Program-made: the position numbers and the translations under genes
Origin: Rhizobium sp. Root483D2
GTDB lineage: Bacteria; Pseudomonadota; Alphaproteobacteria; Rhizobiales; Rhizobiaceae
Length of the DNA stretch: 64,000 bases
Assembly: GCF_001426685.1 (NCBI RefSeq)
Contig: NZ_LMFB01000036.1
Span: 17,557-81,556 of the forward strand
Direction of reading: 5' to 3'
Shown: positions 1 to 8,802 of the stretch, in pieces
How positions within the stretch are numbered: the stretch's first letter is position 1
How the letters are laid out: every line of letters begins with the position of its first letter
The notes under the pieces: generated by a model
What the model was told of the DNA's origin: nothing
The model's database searches: none
What the model saw: the letters and a program-made list of their open reading frames with translations, nothing else

Positions 1-747
1 GGATTTCTTCTCGACGTCGCCGAGGTTCATCAGAGGACCTGCGGCAAGCCGGATGCGCTCGATGCGCACCTTGACCGTTTCGTTCGCTTCCAACTCCTCT
101 CGGCTTTCATAACCCGTCAGGCCGAAATCCGTGGCGCGCATGACGACAACCGGCATGCCATTGTCGATCAGCGTGCACGTCACGCCATCGATCTCGGTTG
201 CGGCCGAACCGGTCGGCAGCAACGCGCCGCAGCTGGAACCTGCGGCATCGGTGAAGGCGAGGTAGACGGGCGCTGCCGATCCCGGCACGCCATCGATATG
301 CGCTTCGCCGGCATAAACCGGCCGGCCGTTCTCCGTGCGTATCCGCGCCACGGCGGATTGTGCGGTGTTCTCCATGAAGATGCGGATGGCGGTCTCGCCT
401 TCGCCGGCCTTCACGAGGCCGCGCTCGATTGCAAACGCGCCGATGCCAGCAAGGATGTTACCGCAGTTCTGGCTGTCGCTCACGAGCGCCTGATCAACGT
501 AGACTTGGAGAAACAGATAGTCGACGTCGAAACCCGGCCGGGTCGATGCACGTACGATGGCGACCTTGCTGGTCAACGGATCGGCGCCGCCTACACCGTC
601 GATCTGGCGCAGATCGGGCGAGCCCATGATGCGCAGCAGAAGCTGGTCCCGCTCGGCCTGGTCGGACGGCAGGTCATCGGCGAGGAAATAGGCCCCCTTC
701 GACGTGCCGCCCCTCATCATCATGCACGCGATGCCATCCGGCGTCAT
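1..747 (-). CDS. galD: 4-oxalomesaconate tautomerase (PrpF/GalD family), 3' end outside the window
   Basis: The product should interconvert the keto and enol tautomers of 4-oxalomesaconate in the gallate/protocatechuate 4,5-cleavage route, in the cytoplasm. Translation from the ATG at 747 runs 249 codons without a stop and leaves the window. The N-terminus reads MTPDGIACMMMRGGTSKGAYF, with the family hallmark GGTSKG at residues 13-18, followed by an MGSPDLRQIDGVGGADPLTSK stretch and a QNCGNILAG stretch, as in GalD of Pseudomonas. An AGGAG lies 8 nt before the start. It is the last visible gene of an operon with galB and galC homologues and a TTT importer, which favours GalD over other PrpF-type isomerases. 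Function is by family; the partner dioxygenase is not in the window. Confidence 0.85.
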   Translation of the reverse strand, partial: MTPDGIACMMMRGGTSKGAYFLADDLPSDQAERDQLLLRIMGSPDLRQIDGVGGADPLTSKVAIVRASTRPGFDVDYLFLQVYVDQALVSDSQNCGNILAGIGAFAIERGLVKAGEGETAIRIFMENTAQSAVARIRTENGRPVYAGEAHIDGVPGSAAPVYLAFTDAAGSSCGALLPTGSAATEIDGVTCTLIDNGMPVVVMRATDFGLTGYESREELEANETVKVRIERIRLAAGPLMNLGDVEKKS

Positions 748-777
748 GTCAGTCACTCCTCTCGGTCCAAATTCAAA

Positions 778-1284
778 TTAGGGAAGCGGCAGTTCAAGCA
801 GCTTGCTGAACAGCCCATAGGCAATCGCCCAGAAGCCCACACCCGTCGCGATTGCGCGGATAAACGGCTTTTCTCCGGGAAAGAGCAGCGTCGCCACGCC
901 CGTGCCGACGCCGAGGCAGAGTGCCAGGCCGACCCAGTTCGCGCTGAGCGCCACGGCAACGAAGAGGCCGAGCAGGCCGGCAACACGCGGCACGTCGATC
1001 CTGTCGCTCGAGCCGCCGAGGTCGATGCCGCGCAGGACCTGGATCAGATAGATTGCCGAGACGATAAGGCCAAAGACCGAGACCTGCATCGGCAGTGAAC
1101 CCGGCCCGACATCGCCGCGCGAATGGCCGGCCGGCAGTGCAAGGCTCATAATGAGGAAGCTGGCATTCCAGGCGATGGAAATGCAAGCGGCGACGAGGTT
1201 CTGCCAGAAGTGCTTGCCGGTGGCCTCTCCGCCCGCTGCGGGGGAGAGGTTAGAACCGGAGACAGCCGAAGCCTGGGTCTTCAT
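778..1284 (-). CDS. TTT transporter small membrane subunit (TctB family)
   Basis: This 168-residue protein is the small integral membrane subunit of a tripartite tricarboxylate transporter. It shows about four hydrophobic segments (starting near residues 30, 65, 100 and 135) and the DVGPGSLPMQVSV-type loop typical of TctB. Its start overlaps the stop of the upstream tctC by 4 bp, so the two are translationally coupled. It sits between tctC and galD in the same operon, so the imported acid probably feeds the 4-oxalomesaconate pathway. The substrate is inferred from context only. Confidence 0.85.
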   Translation of the reverse strand: MKTQASAVSGSNLSPAAGGEATGKHFWQNLVAACISIAWNASFLIMSLALPAGHSRGDVGPGSLPMQVSVFGLIVSAIYLIQVLRGIDLGGSSDRIDVPRVAGLLGLFVAVALSANWVGLALCLGVGTGVATLLFPGEKPFIRAIATGVGFWAIAYGLFSKLLELPLP

Positions 1285-2270
1285 TGGGCGTATCCATTCG
1301 CTTTCAGGAATTCGAGCTGGTTGGTGAGATCGCTTTCCGCCCGCTTGGTGAATTCCTCTTCCTTCCAGTCCGGGCTGTCCTGAAACTGCTCGGTCTGGAA
1401 CTTCTTCCAGTCTGCCGAAGCCGTCACCTTGTCGACCGCGGCCTGGATGGAATCGACCACATCGTCGGGCGTTCCGGCCTTCACGGCGATGCCGCGCCAG
1501 ACCGCGCCTTCGATGTCGTAGCCTTGCTCCTTGAAGGTCGGCACGTCGGGCAGGAATTCGCTGCGCTTGTCGGTGGAAACGCCAAGCAACTTGATGTCGC
1601 CGTTCTTCACCTGCGCCAGGCCAGTCGATGGCGTCATCATCGCGGCGTCGATATGTTTGCCAAGCAAAGCGAGCGTCACCTTGCCGGAAGCATCATGCGG
1701 GATCCAGCCGCTTTCGAACCCGCCGGTTTTCATGAGCTGATACAGCATGTACTGGTGGAAGCCACCGGGCGCATGGCCACCGACCTTCTGGCCGCTCGGG
1801 TTTTCCTTCATGTATTTCACGAAATCGTCGACCGTCTTGAACTGGCTCTCGGACAGCACGGCCAGCGATGAGGGCTCCGACTGCATGGCGCGCAGCATGC
1901 GGAAGTCCTTGAGCTCGAAGGGAATGAGGCCCTGGGCGATGCCGAAGGTCAGCGTTCCCGTGAAGACGAGAATGTTGTAGCCGTCCGCCGGCTGCGTCAT
2001 GATTTGTGAAACGCCGACAGCACCGCTACCGCCCGGCCGATTGTCGACCTTCACGGACCAACCGGACTCCTTTTCGAGAAGTTCGGCAAGCTTGCGGCCA
2101 TAGACGTCAAGCGCTCCCCCGGCACCCGCCCAGACCACGAGCGTCACGCTCTTTTCCGGGAAGCCGGCCGCCATGGCGGGCGCTGGCAAGGCGACGCTCG
2201 ACAGGGCGAGCGCCAGTCCCAGGGCTGCCCCTGTCATGCGAGTGCCGAATGTTCTTCTGTTGATCGTCAT
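1281..2270 (-). CDS. TTT transporter periplasmic binding protein (TctC/Bug family)
   Basis: This 329-residue extracytoplasmic solute receptor captures a carboxylate and delivers it to the TctA/TctB membrane pair. The start at 2270 (MTINRRTFGTRMTGAALG) has an AGGAGG about 8 nt upstream; longer in-frame starts have no such site. Residues 1-34 form a signal peptide with a twin-arginine-like RR and an APAMAAG cleavage region. FPEKSVTLVVWAGAGGALD and the VDNRPGGSGAVG loop are characteristic of the Bug family. It lies between tctA and tctB. The ligand is probably an aromatic or tricarboxylic acid given the gal genes, but this is inferred. Confidence 0.88.
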   Translation of the reverse strand: MTINRRTFGTRMTGAALGLALALSSVALPAPAMAAGFPEKSVTLVVWAGAGGALDVYGRKLAELLEKESGWSVKVDNRPGGSGAVGVSQIMTQPADGYNILVFTGTLTFGIAQGLIPFELKDFRMLRAMQSEPSSLAVLSESQFKTVDDFVKYMKENPSGQKVGGHAPGGFHQYMLYQLMKTGGFESGWIPHDASGKVTLALLGKHIDAAMMTPSTGLAQVKNGDIKLLGVSTDKRSEFLPDVPTFKEQGYDIEGAVWRGIAVKAGTPDDVVDSIQAAVDKVTASADWKKFQTEQFQDSPDWKEEEFTKRAESDLTNQLEFLKANGYAQ

Positions 2271-2298
2271 GTGTCTTCTCCTCCTGTTGAACTTTTGA

Positions 2299-3819
2299 TC
2301 AGCGGGCAGCGCCGTTCGCCGCTTCATCGGCATCCACCCGGCGCCTGCGGCGGGCCTGGAGCCCTCGCCACAGCGGCGTTAGCAGGCTGACGAGGCTGAG
2401 CACGAGGAACAGCAGGCTCACCGGATCGGTGATGAAAATCATGTAGTCGCCCTGCGAAGAAACGAGCGCCGTGCGGTAGTTGGATTCCACGAGGTAGCCG
2501 AGCACCATGGCGAGAACGATGGGCGCAACCGGGAAGCGCAGCTTCTTCATGAGATAGCCGACGACGCCGAAGCCGAGCATCAGATAAACGTCGAACATCA
2601 GGTTGCGGATTGCGAAGGCGCCGAGCACGGCAAACGCCATGATACCGACCGCGATCACCGCATCCGGCAGGCGCATCACCCGCGCCATCAGCGGCAGAAA
2701 CAGCGAGCCCGCGGCATATTGCACCAGCGACGCGATGATCGTGCCGAAAAGGATCGCGTAGACCAACGAGGGCGCCTCGGTGAAGAGCTGCGGGCCGGGA
2801 TGCAGGCCATGCATGATCAATGCGCCAACCATGATGGCGGTCGTCGGCGAACCCGGCACGCCGAGGGCGAGAAGCGGAACGAGCGCACCGCCGACGGTCG
2901 CATTGTTCGCAGCCTCGGGTGCGGCAATGCCGTTTGCCGACCCTTTGCCGTACTCTTCCGGATGCGGATCGCGCGATCGGGCATAGTCGCGGGCGACCCA
3001 ACATGCGATATTGCCGCCGACGCCGGGCAGAATACCGAGCAGGGTGCCGATGACCGAGCCGGACAGCATGGACCGCCAGGTTTCCTTCCACAGTGCCCCC
3101 GACATGAAGACGTGGCCGACCTTGTCCTTGATGACAGGCGCTGCCGCCACGCGGTTCTCGATCATCACCAGCGCTTCCGACACGGCGAAGAGGCCGATGA
3201 GCGCGGCGAGGAACGGCACGCCTTCATAAAGCTCGAAAAGGCCGAAGGTGAAGCGCGGCGTGCCGGCAATGGGATCGATGCCGATCGTCGCGAGCGCCAG
3301 GCCAAAGGCCGCGCAGACGAGGCCCTTGACCAGCGAGCCGCCGGAGAGTGCTGCAACGGAGGTGAGCCCGAACACGCCGACGGCAAAATAACCTGCCGGG
3401 CCGAACTTCAGGGCGAGCGACGCCAGCGGCATGGCCAGCAGCAGCAGGGCCAGGCCACCGAAGACGCCGCCAACGGTCGATGCAGTCAGCGAGATCGAGA
3501 TCGCCTCGTTCGCCTTGCCCTTGCGCGCCATGGCGTATCCGTCGATCGCGGTGGCCGCCGCCGCCGCCGTGCCGGGCGTCGAGAGCAGGATCGCACTGAT
3601 CGATCCGCCATATTCGGCCGAGGTGTAGAGCGAGATCATCATCAGCATGCTGAGCTCGGGGCCGAGATTGTAGGTGAAGGGGATGAGCAGGCTCAGCCCG
3701 ATCGACGGGCCGAGGCCCGGCAGCGCGCCGATGACGATGCCGAGCAGAGCGCCAATTATGAGGACCGCCAGGCCCGAAAAAGAGAAGATGACGCCGAGCG
3801 ACTGGATAATGCCATCCAT
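2299..3819 (-). CDS. TTT transporter large membrane subunit (TctA family)
   Basis: This 506-residue, very hydrophobic protein (about 10-12 membrane segments) is the large permease subunit of a tripartite tricarboxylate transporter. Both family repeats are visible: GALPGLGPSIGLSLLIP near residue 33 and GILPGVGGNIACWVARDYA near 260, plus a GIAAPEAANNATVGGALVPL stretch that is nearly invariant in TctA. It starts one base after the stop of the upstream dehydrogenase-like gene (TGACATG), indicating coupled translation in the operon. Its partners tctC and tctB follow directly. Confidence 0.92.
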   Translation of the reverse strand: MDGIIQSLGVIFSFSGLAVLIIGALLGIVIGALPGLGPSIGLSLLIPFTYNLGPELSMLMMISLYTSAEYGGSISAILLSTPGTAAAAATAIDGYAMARKGKANEAISISLTASTVGGVFGGLALLLLAMPLASLALKFGPAGYFAVGVFGLTSVAALSGGSLVKGLVCAAFGLALATIGIDPIAGTPRFTFGLFELYEGVPFLAALIGLFAVSEALVMIENRVAAAPVIKDKVGHVFMSGALWKETWRSMLSGSVIGTLLGILPGVGGNIACWVARDYARSRDPHPEEYGKGSANGIAAPEAANNATVGGALVPLLALGVPGSPTTAIMVGALIMHGLHPGPQLFTEAPSLVYAILFGTIIASLVQYAAGSLFLPLMARVMRLPDAVIAVGIMAFAVLGAFAIRNLMFDVYLMLGFGVVGYLMKKLRFPVAPIVLAMVLGYLVESNYRTALVSSQGDYMIFITDPVSLLFLVLSLVSLLTPLWRGLQARRRRRVDADEAANGAAR

Positions 3820-3820
3820 G

Positions 3821-4705
3821 TCAGAGGTCCTTTGCCAGGCGGCGTGCCAGCACGGGCACGAAACCGCGATATCCGTCGGTCACGGCGAGGCCCTGATCCT
3901 TCATCGCCGCATGGGCGCTGGCGATCGTCTCGCAGGCGGCCCGCGACATGGAAGCCTTCAGCCCCAGCGACTCAATGGTTTCAGCCGCCTCGGTCATCTC
4001 GGTCACGCGACGCGCGCCATGTTCGAAGGTTCGCGACAGGTAGTAGTCCGCGATCTGCCGCCAGTCGAGCCCCGGAAAGGTTTCCCCAACGGAATCGAGG
4101 ATGCGTTCGGTGACGCCAGCCCGTTCCGCCGAGGAAAGCGCCTCGATCAGCAACGCTTCCACGCCCTTGATCATTACCGAACGAATCATCTTCAGCGAGG
4201 AGGCCTGGCCGGGCGTGTCGCCGACGGCCTCAAGATTCATGCCGAGCGCGTTCAGCCGCTCGGCCGCCTCGCCCGCCCGCTTGCCGGCAACCAGGATCGG
4301 TACTTTTTCCGCATAGGGCGGCACCCGCGCCATGACGGCGCCTTCGACGAAACTGCCCTTGCCGGTCTCGATTTCCTTCGCAGCAAGCGCCTTGGTATCG
4401 GGACCGACGGAGTTGAGATCGATGAAGATGGCGTTTGCCGAAAGATAGGGGGCTGCCGAGGCGGCAACAGCCTTGGTCGCCGCACCGACGACGAGCGACA
4501 GCACGACATCCGCCGAAGCGATATCCGCAATGTCGTCGAGCGGCTGCACGCCCCGCTCGGCTGCGATGCCGCGCAGGCCAGCCGAGGCCGCCGGATCCCG
4601 GAAGCGCAGGTCGTAGGCGGCAAGCCGCACGGCGTTGCGGCCATTGAGGCCGCCGGCGATGGATTGCGCCGCCTCGCCGAAGCCGATGAAAGCAATCGTG
4701 GTCAT
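3821..4705 (-). CDS. NAD(P)-binding DUF1932 protein, 6-phosphogluconate/beta-hydroxyacid dehydrogenase-like
   Basis: This 294-residue protein has an N-terminal Rossmann motif (MTTIAFIGFGEAAQSIAGGL) and a C-terminal all-helical DUF1932-type domain beginning near residue 190. A SLKMIRSVMIKG segment around residue 170 carries the lysine that is catalytic in beta-hydroxyacid dehydrogenases. The start at 4705 is preceded by GGGAGG. It sits between galC and tctA in the gal-type operon, so it may oxidise or reduce an intermediate that enters the 4-oxalomesaconate route, such as a hydroxylated or lactone precursor. The substrate is not known. Confidence 0.75.
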   Translation of the reverse strand: MTTIAFIGFGEAAQSIAGGLNGRNAVRLAAYDLRFRDPAASAGLRGIAAERGVQPLDDIADIASADVVLSLVVGAATKAVAASAAPYLSANAIFIDLNSVGPDTKALAAKEIETGKGSFVEGAVMARVPPYAEKVPILVAGKRAGEAAERLNALGMNLEAVGDTPGQASSLKMIRSVMIKGVEALLIEALSSAERAGVTERILDSVGETFPGLDWRQIADYYLSRTFEHGARRVTEMTEAAETIESLGLKASMSRAACETIASAHAAMKDQGLAVTDGYRGFVPVLARRLAKDL

Positions 4706-4752
4706 TCTTCCTCCCGTGCGGAAAAGGTTCCTCCACCTTCCCCGGCTTTCGA

Positions 4753-5427
4753 TCAATCGATGTAGTTCAGCCCCTTGGCGGCGAGCGCCTCGCGCATCTT
4801 GTAGATGTCGAGACCCAGTTCGCCCGCAGCAAGCCGCTCACGCGTCTGCCGTTCCTTTTCCAGCCGCGCCCTGGATGCCTGAAGTGCAGTTTCGGCCTTG
4901 GCCTTCGGCACGACCATCACGCCGTCGTCATCCGCGACGATGACGTCGCCGGGCGCGATACTCGCACCGGCACAGACGATCGGAACGTTGACGGAGCCGA
5001 GCGTCGCCTTGACAGTGCCTTGCGCGGAGACGAAACGCGACCAGACGGGAAAGCCCATCTCCTCAAGTTCCGCAATGTCGCGAACGCCAGCTTCGATCAC
5101 CAGTCCGCGCACGCCACGCACCTTGAGCGATGTCGCGAGCAACTCGCCGAAATAGCCGGCATCGCACAACGAGGTCGGAGCGACGACGAGAATGTCACCC
5201 TCCTGGCATTGTTCCACCGCCACATGCAGCATCCAGTTGTCCGCCGGCGGGATCGAGACCGTCACCGCGGTGCCTGCCACGCGGGCGCCGCAGTAGATCG
5301 GCCGCATATGAGACTGCATCAGGCCGACGCGGCCCATGGCTTCATGCACGGTCGCCGCACCGCATTCCGCCAGTCCATCGACGATGTCGAGCGGCGGCCG
5401 CTCGATAGACCGGTGTACGACGTTCAT
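4753..5427 (-). CDS. galC: 4-carboxy-4-hydroxy-2-oxoadipate aldolase / oxaloacetate decarboxylase (RraA-like)
   Basis: This enzyme should cleave 4-carboxy-4-hydroxy-2-oxoadipate to pyruvate and oxaloacetate and decarboxylate the latter, the last step of gallate and protocatechuate 4,5-cleavage. At 224 residues it matches the divalent-metal class II HMG/CHA aldolases. Visible motifs are GELLA at residues 94-98, the GVRD stretch near 114-117 (Arg and Asp of the pyruvate and metal site) and [15 protein letters not shown] near residue 172. Its start overlaps the galB stop by 4 bp. RraA-type RNase E inhibitors share the fold, but the genomic context and motifs favour the aldolase. Confidence 0.87.
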   Translation of the reverse strand: MNVVHRSIERPPLDIVDGLAECGAATVHEAMGRVGLMQSHMRPIYCGARVAGTAVTVSIPPADNWMLHVAVEQCQEGDILVVAPTSLCDAGYFGELLATSLKVRGVRGLVIEAGVRDIAELEEMGFPVWSRFVSAQGTVKATLGSVNVPIVCAGASIAPGDVIVADDDGVMVVPKAKAETALQASRARLEKERQTRERLAAGELGLDIYKMREALAAKGLNYID

Positions 5428-6158
5428 GCCCGCGCTCCATGGCCGAGCGTGCCGGTGACATGCGGGAATACCGCTTCATAGGCCTCGCCATAGGTAACCT
5501 TGTAATCGGAATTCCGCGCAGCCTGCACGCCGCGCTGAAGGGCGACGCGGGTATAATATTCCCAAAGATGTTCCTGGCCTTCCATGCACTTGATGGCCGC
5601 CAACTTCTTCTCCCAGATATCGGTAATGTCGAGAAGGAAATTGGGCTTCCAGTTGCACTGTTCCGGCTGGTGTGGCTCGAAGAGATAGACCGGCGGCGCA
5701 CCGAGAACAGGAACGTCCGGCTTGTGGCCGTGCGCCTGCGCGATGACCCGCGCATGTTGCGCGACCTCGGTCGCCATCGGATGGTCGAAATTATAGGGGT
5801 CCTGGCGGGAGTGGGTCAGCATGAATTCCGGGCGGATCTCGCGATAGAGATCGACCAACCGATCAAACGCCTCGGGCGTCATCTGCATGGGATAATCGCC
5901 TAGATCGTAGAACTGTATATCATAAACCCCGAGGGCCCTGGCGGCATTTTCCGCCTCGCGCTTGCGATCGGCCTTTACGGCTTCGAGCGTCATGCCGGCC
6001 TTGCGCCACAGCTTGGCGGATTCGCCGCGCTCGCCGAACGTCAGACACACAACGGTGACGTCATAGCCCTGCTTTGCGTGGGCCGCGATCGCGCCGCCGG
6101 CCCTCCAGACGAAGTCGGCGGAATGGGCGCTGACGACGAGTCCGGTTTTCTGATGCAT
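5424..6158 (-). CDS. galB: 4-oxalomesaconate hydratase (PIG-L/LmbE family, GalB-like)
   Basis: The product is expected to hydrate 4-oxalomesaconate to 4-carboxy-4-hydroxy-2-oxoadipate. It belongs to the zinc-dependent PIG-L superfamily, better known for deacetylases; the GalB branch carries AH-x-AD in place of the usual AHPDD, and here it reads [13 protein letters not shown] at residues 10-22. A second metal-site region, [13 protein letters not shown], lies near residue 105. The ATG at 6158 has AGGAG 7 nt upstream; an ATG at 6164 is closer to the site and less likely. It is the first gene of the operon, followed by galC (4 bp overlap). Confidence 0.85.
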   Translation of the reverse strand: MHQKTGLVVSAHSADFVWRAGGAIAAHAKQGYDVTVVCLTFGERGESAKLWRKAGMTLEAVKADRKREAENAARALGVYDIQFYDLGDYPMQMTPEAFDRLVDLYREIRPEFMLTHSRQDPYNFDHPMATEVAQHARVIAQAHGHKPDVPVLGAPPVYLFEPHQPEQCNWKPNFLLDITDIWEKKLAAIKCMEGQEHLWEYYTRVALQRGVQAARNSDYKVTYGEAYEAVFPHVTGTLGHGARA

Positions 6159-6268
6159 ATCCATGCTCCTCCATTTTCGAGGGCACACTCGCACCGATCG
6201 GGCACTCGGCGCTAATATGAAAGCCGCGCCGTGTTATAGTTTTTTGCGAATCAGTTTGTTAGACAGAA
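6159..6268. promoter_or_regulatory. Divergent promoter region between galB-type operon and LysR gene
   Basis: These 110 bp separate the divergent first gene of the gal-type operon and its LysR regulator, the usual place for a LysR binding site. A TTATAGT at 6234-6240 could serve as the -10 element for the regulator. I cannot define a convincing T-N11-A box by eye, so the operator itself is inferred from gene arrangement. Confidence 0.4.
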
Positions 6269-7492
6269 ATGATCACGACCGACCTCAATCTTCGTCACCT
6301 GCGAGCTTTCATACAGGTCTGCGAAACGGGCAGCCTAAACCGGGCAGCCGCAGAGCTGAATGTCTCGCAGCCCTCCGTCTCGGTCGCACTTGCGGGCATC
6401 GAGACGCGTTTTGCCGCAAAGCTCCTTACTCGCTATGCCGCCGGCAGCCAGCCGACAACCGCCGGCGAGGTGCTTCTCGCGCGGTTGCGCCGCATGGAGA
6501 ACCAGCTCGCCTCGGCACTCGGCCAAACGCTTGGCGCCAGCACGCAGCGCGACCCCGCGCTGATCTCCAAGACCCTCGCTCGGATCGGCTTTCGCCAAAT
6601 CGAGGCGCTGATTGCGTTGGCCGGCGGCGGGTCGATCACCGAGGCGGCACGCGCCGGAGGCGGCTCGGCGGCGGCGCTGCATAGAACGCTGCACGAATTG
6701 CAAGCCAATGTCGGCAAGGCAATTCTCGTTCGCAGCCCGAGCGGCGTGACGCCGAACACTTTGGGCCGCCGCCTCGCCATGCGGTGGCAGGTTGCCCTTA
6801 CCGAGATCGAACAGGCCGTCGACGAGCTGAAGGAACTCGAAGGCCGCATGGAGGGACGGATCAAGATCGCCAGCCTGCCGCTTGCCCGTACCCTGCTTCT
6901 GGCACGCGCGCTCAATCCGCTGCTGGCCGCCCATCCGAATGCCCGCATCGAAGTGATGGATGGCTCCTACGAGCTTCTGTCGCAGCAGTTGCGCGTGGGG
7001 GCGAGCGATATATTGATCGGCGCACTGCGCTCGGGAAGTGATCTGGCGGGTCTGAGAACGGAGGCGTTGTTCGACGACCCATATGCGATCGTCGGTCGGC
7101 CGCGGCACCCGCTTGCGGCGAGCGGTTTGCCCGCATCGCTTGATGACCTCGCACGGCAGGAATGGGTCGCTCAGCGGCCGGGAACGCCCATACGCGCCGC
7201 CTTCGACGCCCTGTTTAAGATATGCCCCGCGTTGCCGCGCGCTAGCATCGAGACTAGCTCGCTTGTTCTTACCCGCGCCATCATCCTGGAAAGCGACCGC
7301 CTTTCGATGCTTTCGCGCCGTCAGATTGCTGTCGAGGAACGCGAAGGGCTTTTGGCCTGCGTGCCCGTTACACAGGAAGTGCTAGAGCGTCTCGGCACAC
7401 GCACCATCGGCATCACCGTGCGTGAAACTTGGCTGCCCAGCAGGCTGCAATCCATCTTCCTTGATCACATTCGTTTGGCGGCGGCGTCATAG
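6269..7492 (+). CDS. LysR-family regulator with two tandem helix-turn-helix domains
   Basis: This 407-residue regulator is about 100 residues longer than a normal LysR protein. Residues 7-66 form a standard LysR winged helix (HLRAFIQVCETGSLNRAAAE, then QPSVSVALAGIE). Residues 107-165 repeat the pattern (QIEALIALAGGGSITEAAR, then ALHRTLHELQANVGKAIL). The co-inducer domain occupies roughly residues 190-400. It is divergent from the gal-type operon, so it probably senses gallate, protocatechuate or a ring-cleavage intermediate. Whether the second HTH binds DNA is unknown; its recognition helix is glycine- and alanine-rich. Confidence 0.85.
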   Translation: MITTDLNLRHLRAFIQVCETGSLNRAAAELNVSQPSVSVALAGIETRFAAKLLTRYAAGSQPTTAGEVLLARLRRMENQLASALGQTLGASTQRDPALISKTLARIGFRQIEALIALAGGGSITEAARAGGGSAAALHRTLHELQANVGKAILVRSPSGVTPNTLGRRLAMRWQVALTEIEQAVDELKELEGRMEGRIKIASLPLARTLLLARALNPLLAAHPNARIEVMDGSYELLSQQLRVGASDILIGALRSGSDLAGLRTEALFDDPYAIVGRPRHPLAASGLPASLDDLARQEWVAQRPGTPIRAAFDALFKICPALPRASIETSSLVLTRAIILESDRLSMLSRRQIAVEEREGLLACVPVTQEVLERLGTRTIGITVRETWLPSRLQSIFLDHIRLAAAS

Positions 7493-7687
7493 AACGCTGT
7501 CATGTTCTCATGGCCCGACGGCGGATGCGCATTCAGCAACGTTCCGCCTGTGTCGAGTTTGATAAACACCTTTTGTCGAACCGTGATTGTATGGCTGCTC
7601 TTGAACAGAGTTGACCGTAGACCCGTTTTCCCACACGGGTCACAAATTCGAGGTCTTTCTCGGCGAAAAAAGGAAATATGCCTGGAA

Positions 7688-8737
7688 TCAAAGCCTCTTC
7701 TCGGAACTCGCATCGAACACATGAACATCTTGGCTGTTGATGGAGACGCGAATTTTTTCGTCTTGCGTGACGGTCAGTGTTGGATCGACTCGCATCAAGA
7801 ACGGCTGGCCTGCCACTTCTCCATGGATCATCGTATCCGACCCTAGAGGCTCGATAATTTTTGGCACGAATTCGATCGCGCCGCTCGGATCGATCCGTAG
7901 TTGCTCGGGCCTTAGCCCAATAACCACAGATGTTGGATCAGTAATTTTCGTATTGGAAGCGATCCGGGCGCCAGACGCCAGGTCGACATCGGCTCCAGAC
8001 GTTGTTCCGCGCAGAAAATTCATCGGATAGGTTCCGACGAAATCTGCGACGAACAGCGATGCTGGCCGGCTGTAAAGTTCAAGCGGTGTCGCGACCTGTT
8101 CGATCCGCCCTTTGTTCAACACCACCACACGGTCCGCAAGAGTCATCGCTTCGACCTGGTCATGGGTCACGTAAAGTGCCGTCGTCTTCAGCGTCTTCTG
8201 CAACTGTTTGATTTCAAGTCGCATCTGCCCGCGCAGTTTCGCGTCAAGATTGGAAAGCGGTTCATCAAACAGGAATGCGACAGGCTCGCGAACGATCGAT
8301 CGCCCCATAGCGACACGCTGCCGCTGTCCGCCGGACAGTTGTCTGGGCTTGCGTGACAAGTAGTCTGAAATCCCGAGGATCTTTGCGGCCTTTTGGACTT
8401 TTCCCTCGATCTGATTTTCCTGGGCGCCGTTAATCCTCAGCCCGAAGGACATGTTCTCTTTCACACTCATATGGGGGTAAAGCGCATAGTTTTGAAAAAC
8501 CATCGCGACATTGCGCTTTTGCGTCGTGACATCGTTGACCGCGACACCATCGAAACGGATCTCTCCCGATGATATTTCTTCAAGTCCCGCGACCATGCGC
8601 AGCAATGTCGACTTGCCACAGCCGGAGGGTCCGAGAAGAACGACAAACTCTCCGTCCGCGATCGTCAGATCGACGGCATCGACGCCCGTGACGGCGCCAT
8701 ATTTTTTTGTTGTCTTGACCATTTCGATAGAAGCCAT
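7688..8737 (-). CDS. Sugar ABC transporter ATP-binding protein (UgpC/MsmK/MalK type)
   Basis: This 349-residue ATPase drives the sugar or polyol importer encoded upstream. The nucleotide-binding domain shows Walker [10 protein letters not shown] (residues 36-44), signature [10 protein letters not shown] (134-143) and Walker B FLFDEP (155-160). A C-terminal OB-fold regulatory region (about 235-349, with [12 protein letters not shown]) is typical of the MalK/UgpC group. It is the last gene of the minus-strand importer operon, separated from the kinase gene by 65 bp that contain a hexamer repeat. The 195 bp between its stop and the LysR gene show no further gene. Confidence 0.93.
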   Translation of the reverse strand: MASIEMVKTTKKYGAVTGVDAVDLTIADGEFVVLLGPSGCGKSTLLRMVAGLEEISSGEIRFDGVAVNDVTTQKRNVAMVFQNYALYPHMSVKENMSFGLRINGAQENQIEGKVQKAAKILGISDYLSRKPRQLSGGQRQRVAMGRSIVREPVAFLFDEPLSNLDAKLRGQMRLEIKQLQKTLKTTALYVTHDQVEAMTLADRVVVLNKGRIEQVATPLELYSRPASLFVADFVGTYPMNFLRGTTSGADVDLASGARIASNTKITDPTSVVIGLRPEQLRIDPSGAIEFVPKIIEPLGSDTMIHGEVAGQPFLMRVDPTLTVTQDEKIRVSINSQDVHVFDASSEKRL

Positions 8738-8777
8738 GGCTTTATACCTTTCTCTCCTACACCTGCGCGTCTACGTG

Positions 8778-8801
8778 GAGTGCGAGTGCGAGTGCGAGTG
8801 C
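8778..8801. repeat. Short tandem repeat, four GAGTGC units
   Basis: Four perfect copies of the hexamer GAGTGC (GCACTC on the coding strand) lie between the kinase stop at 8803 and the ATPase start at 8737, in the leader of the ATPase gene. Such repeats can change copy number by slippage; no function is evident. Confidence 0.8.
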
Positions 8802-8802
8802 G

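Noticed and set aside
2719..4113. 464-codon plus-strand open frame
   Set aside because: It is antisense to tctA and the dehydrogenase-like gene, is rich in Arg, Asp and Gly and shows no domain. High GC creates such shadows.
8778..8801. Hexamer array as a possible CRISPR-like or origin repeat
   Set aside because: Units are 6 bp with no spacers, total only 24 bp, and no cas or replication genes are nearby.
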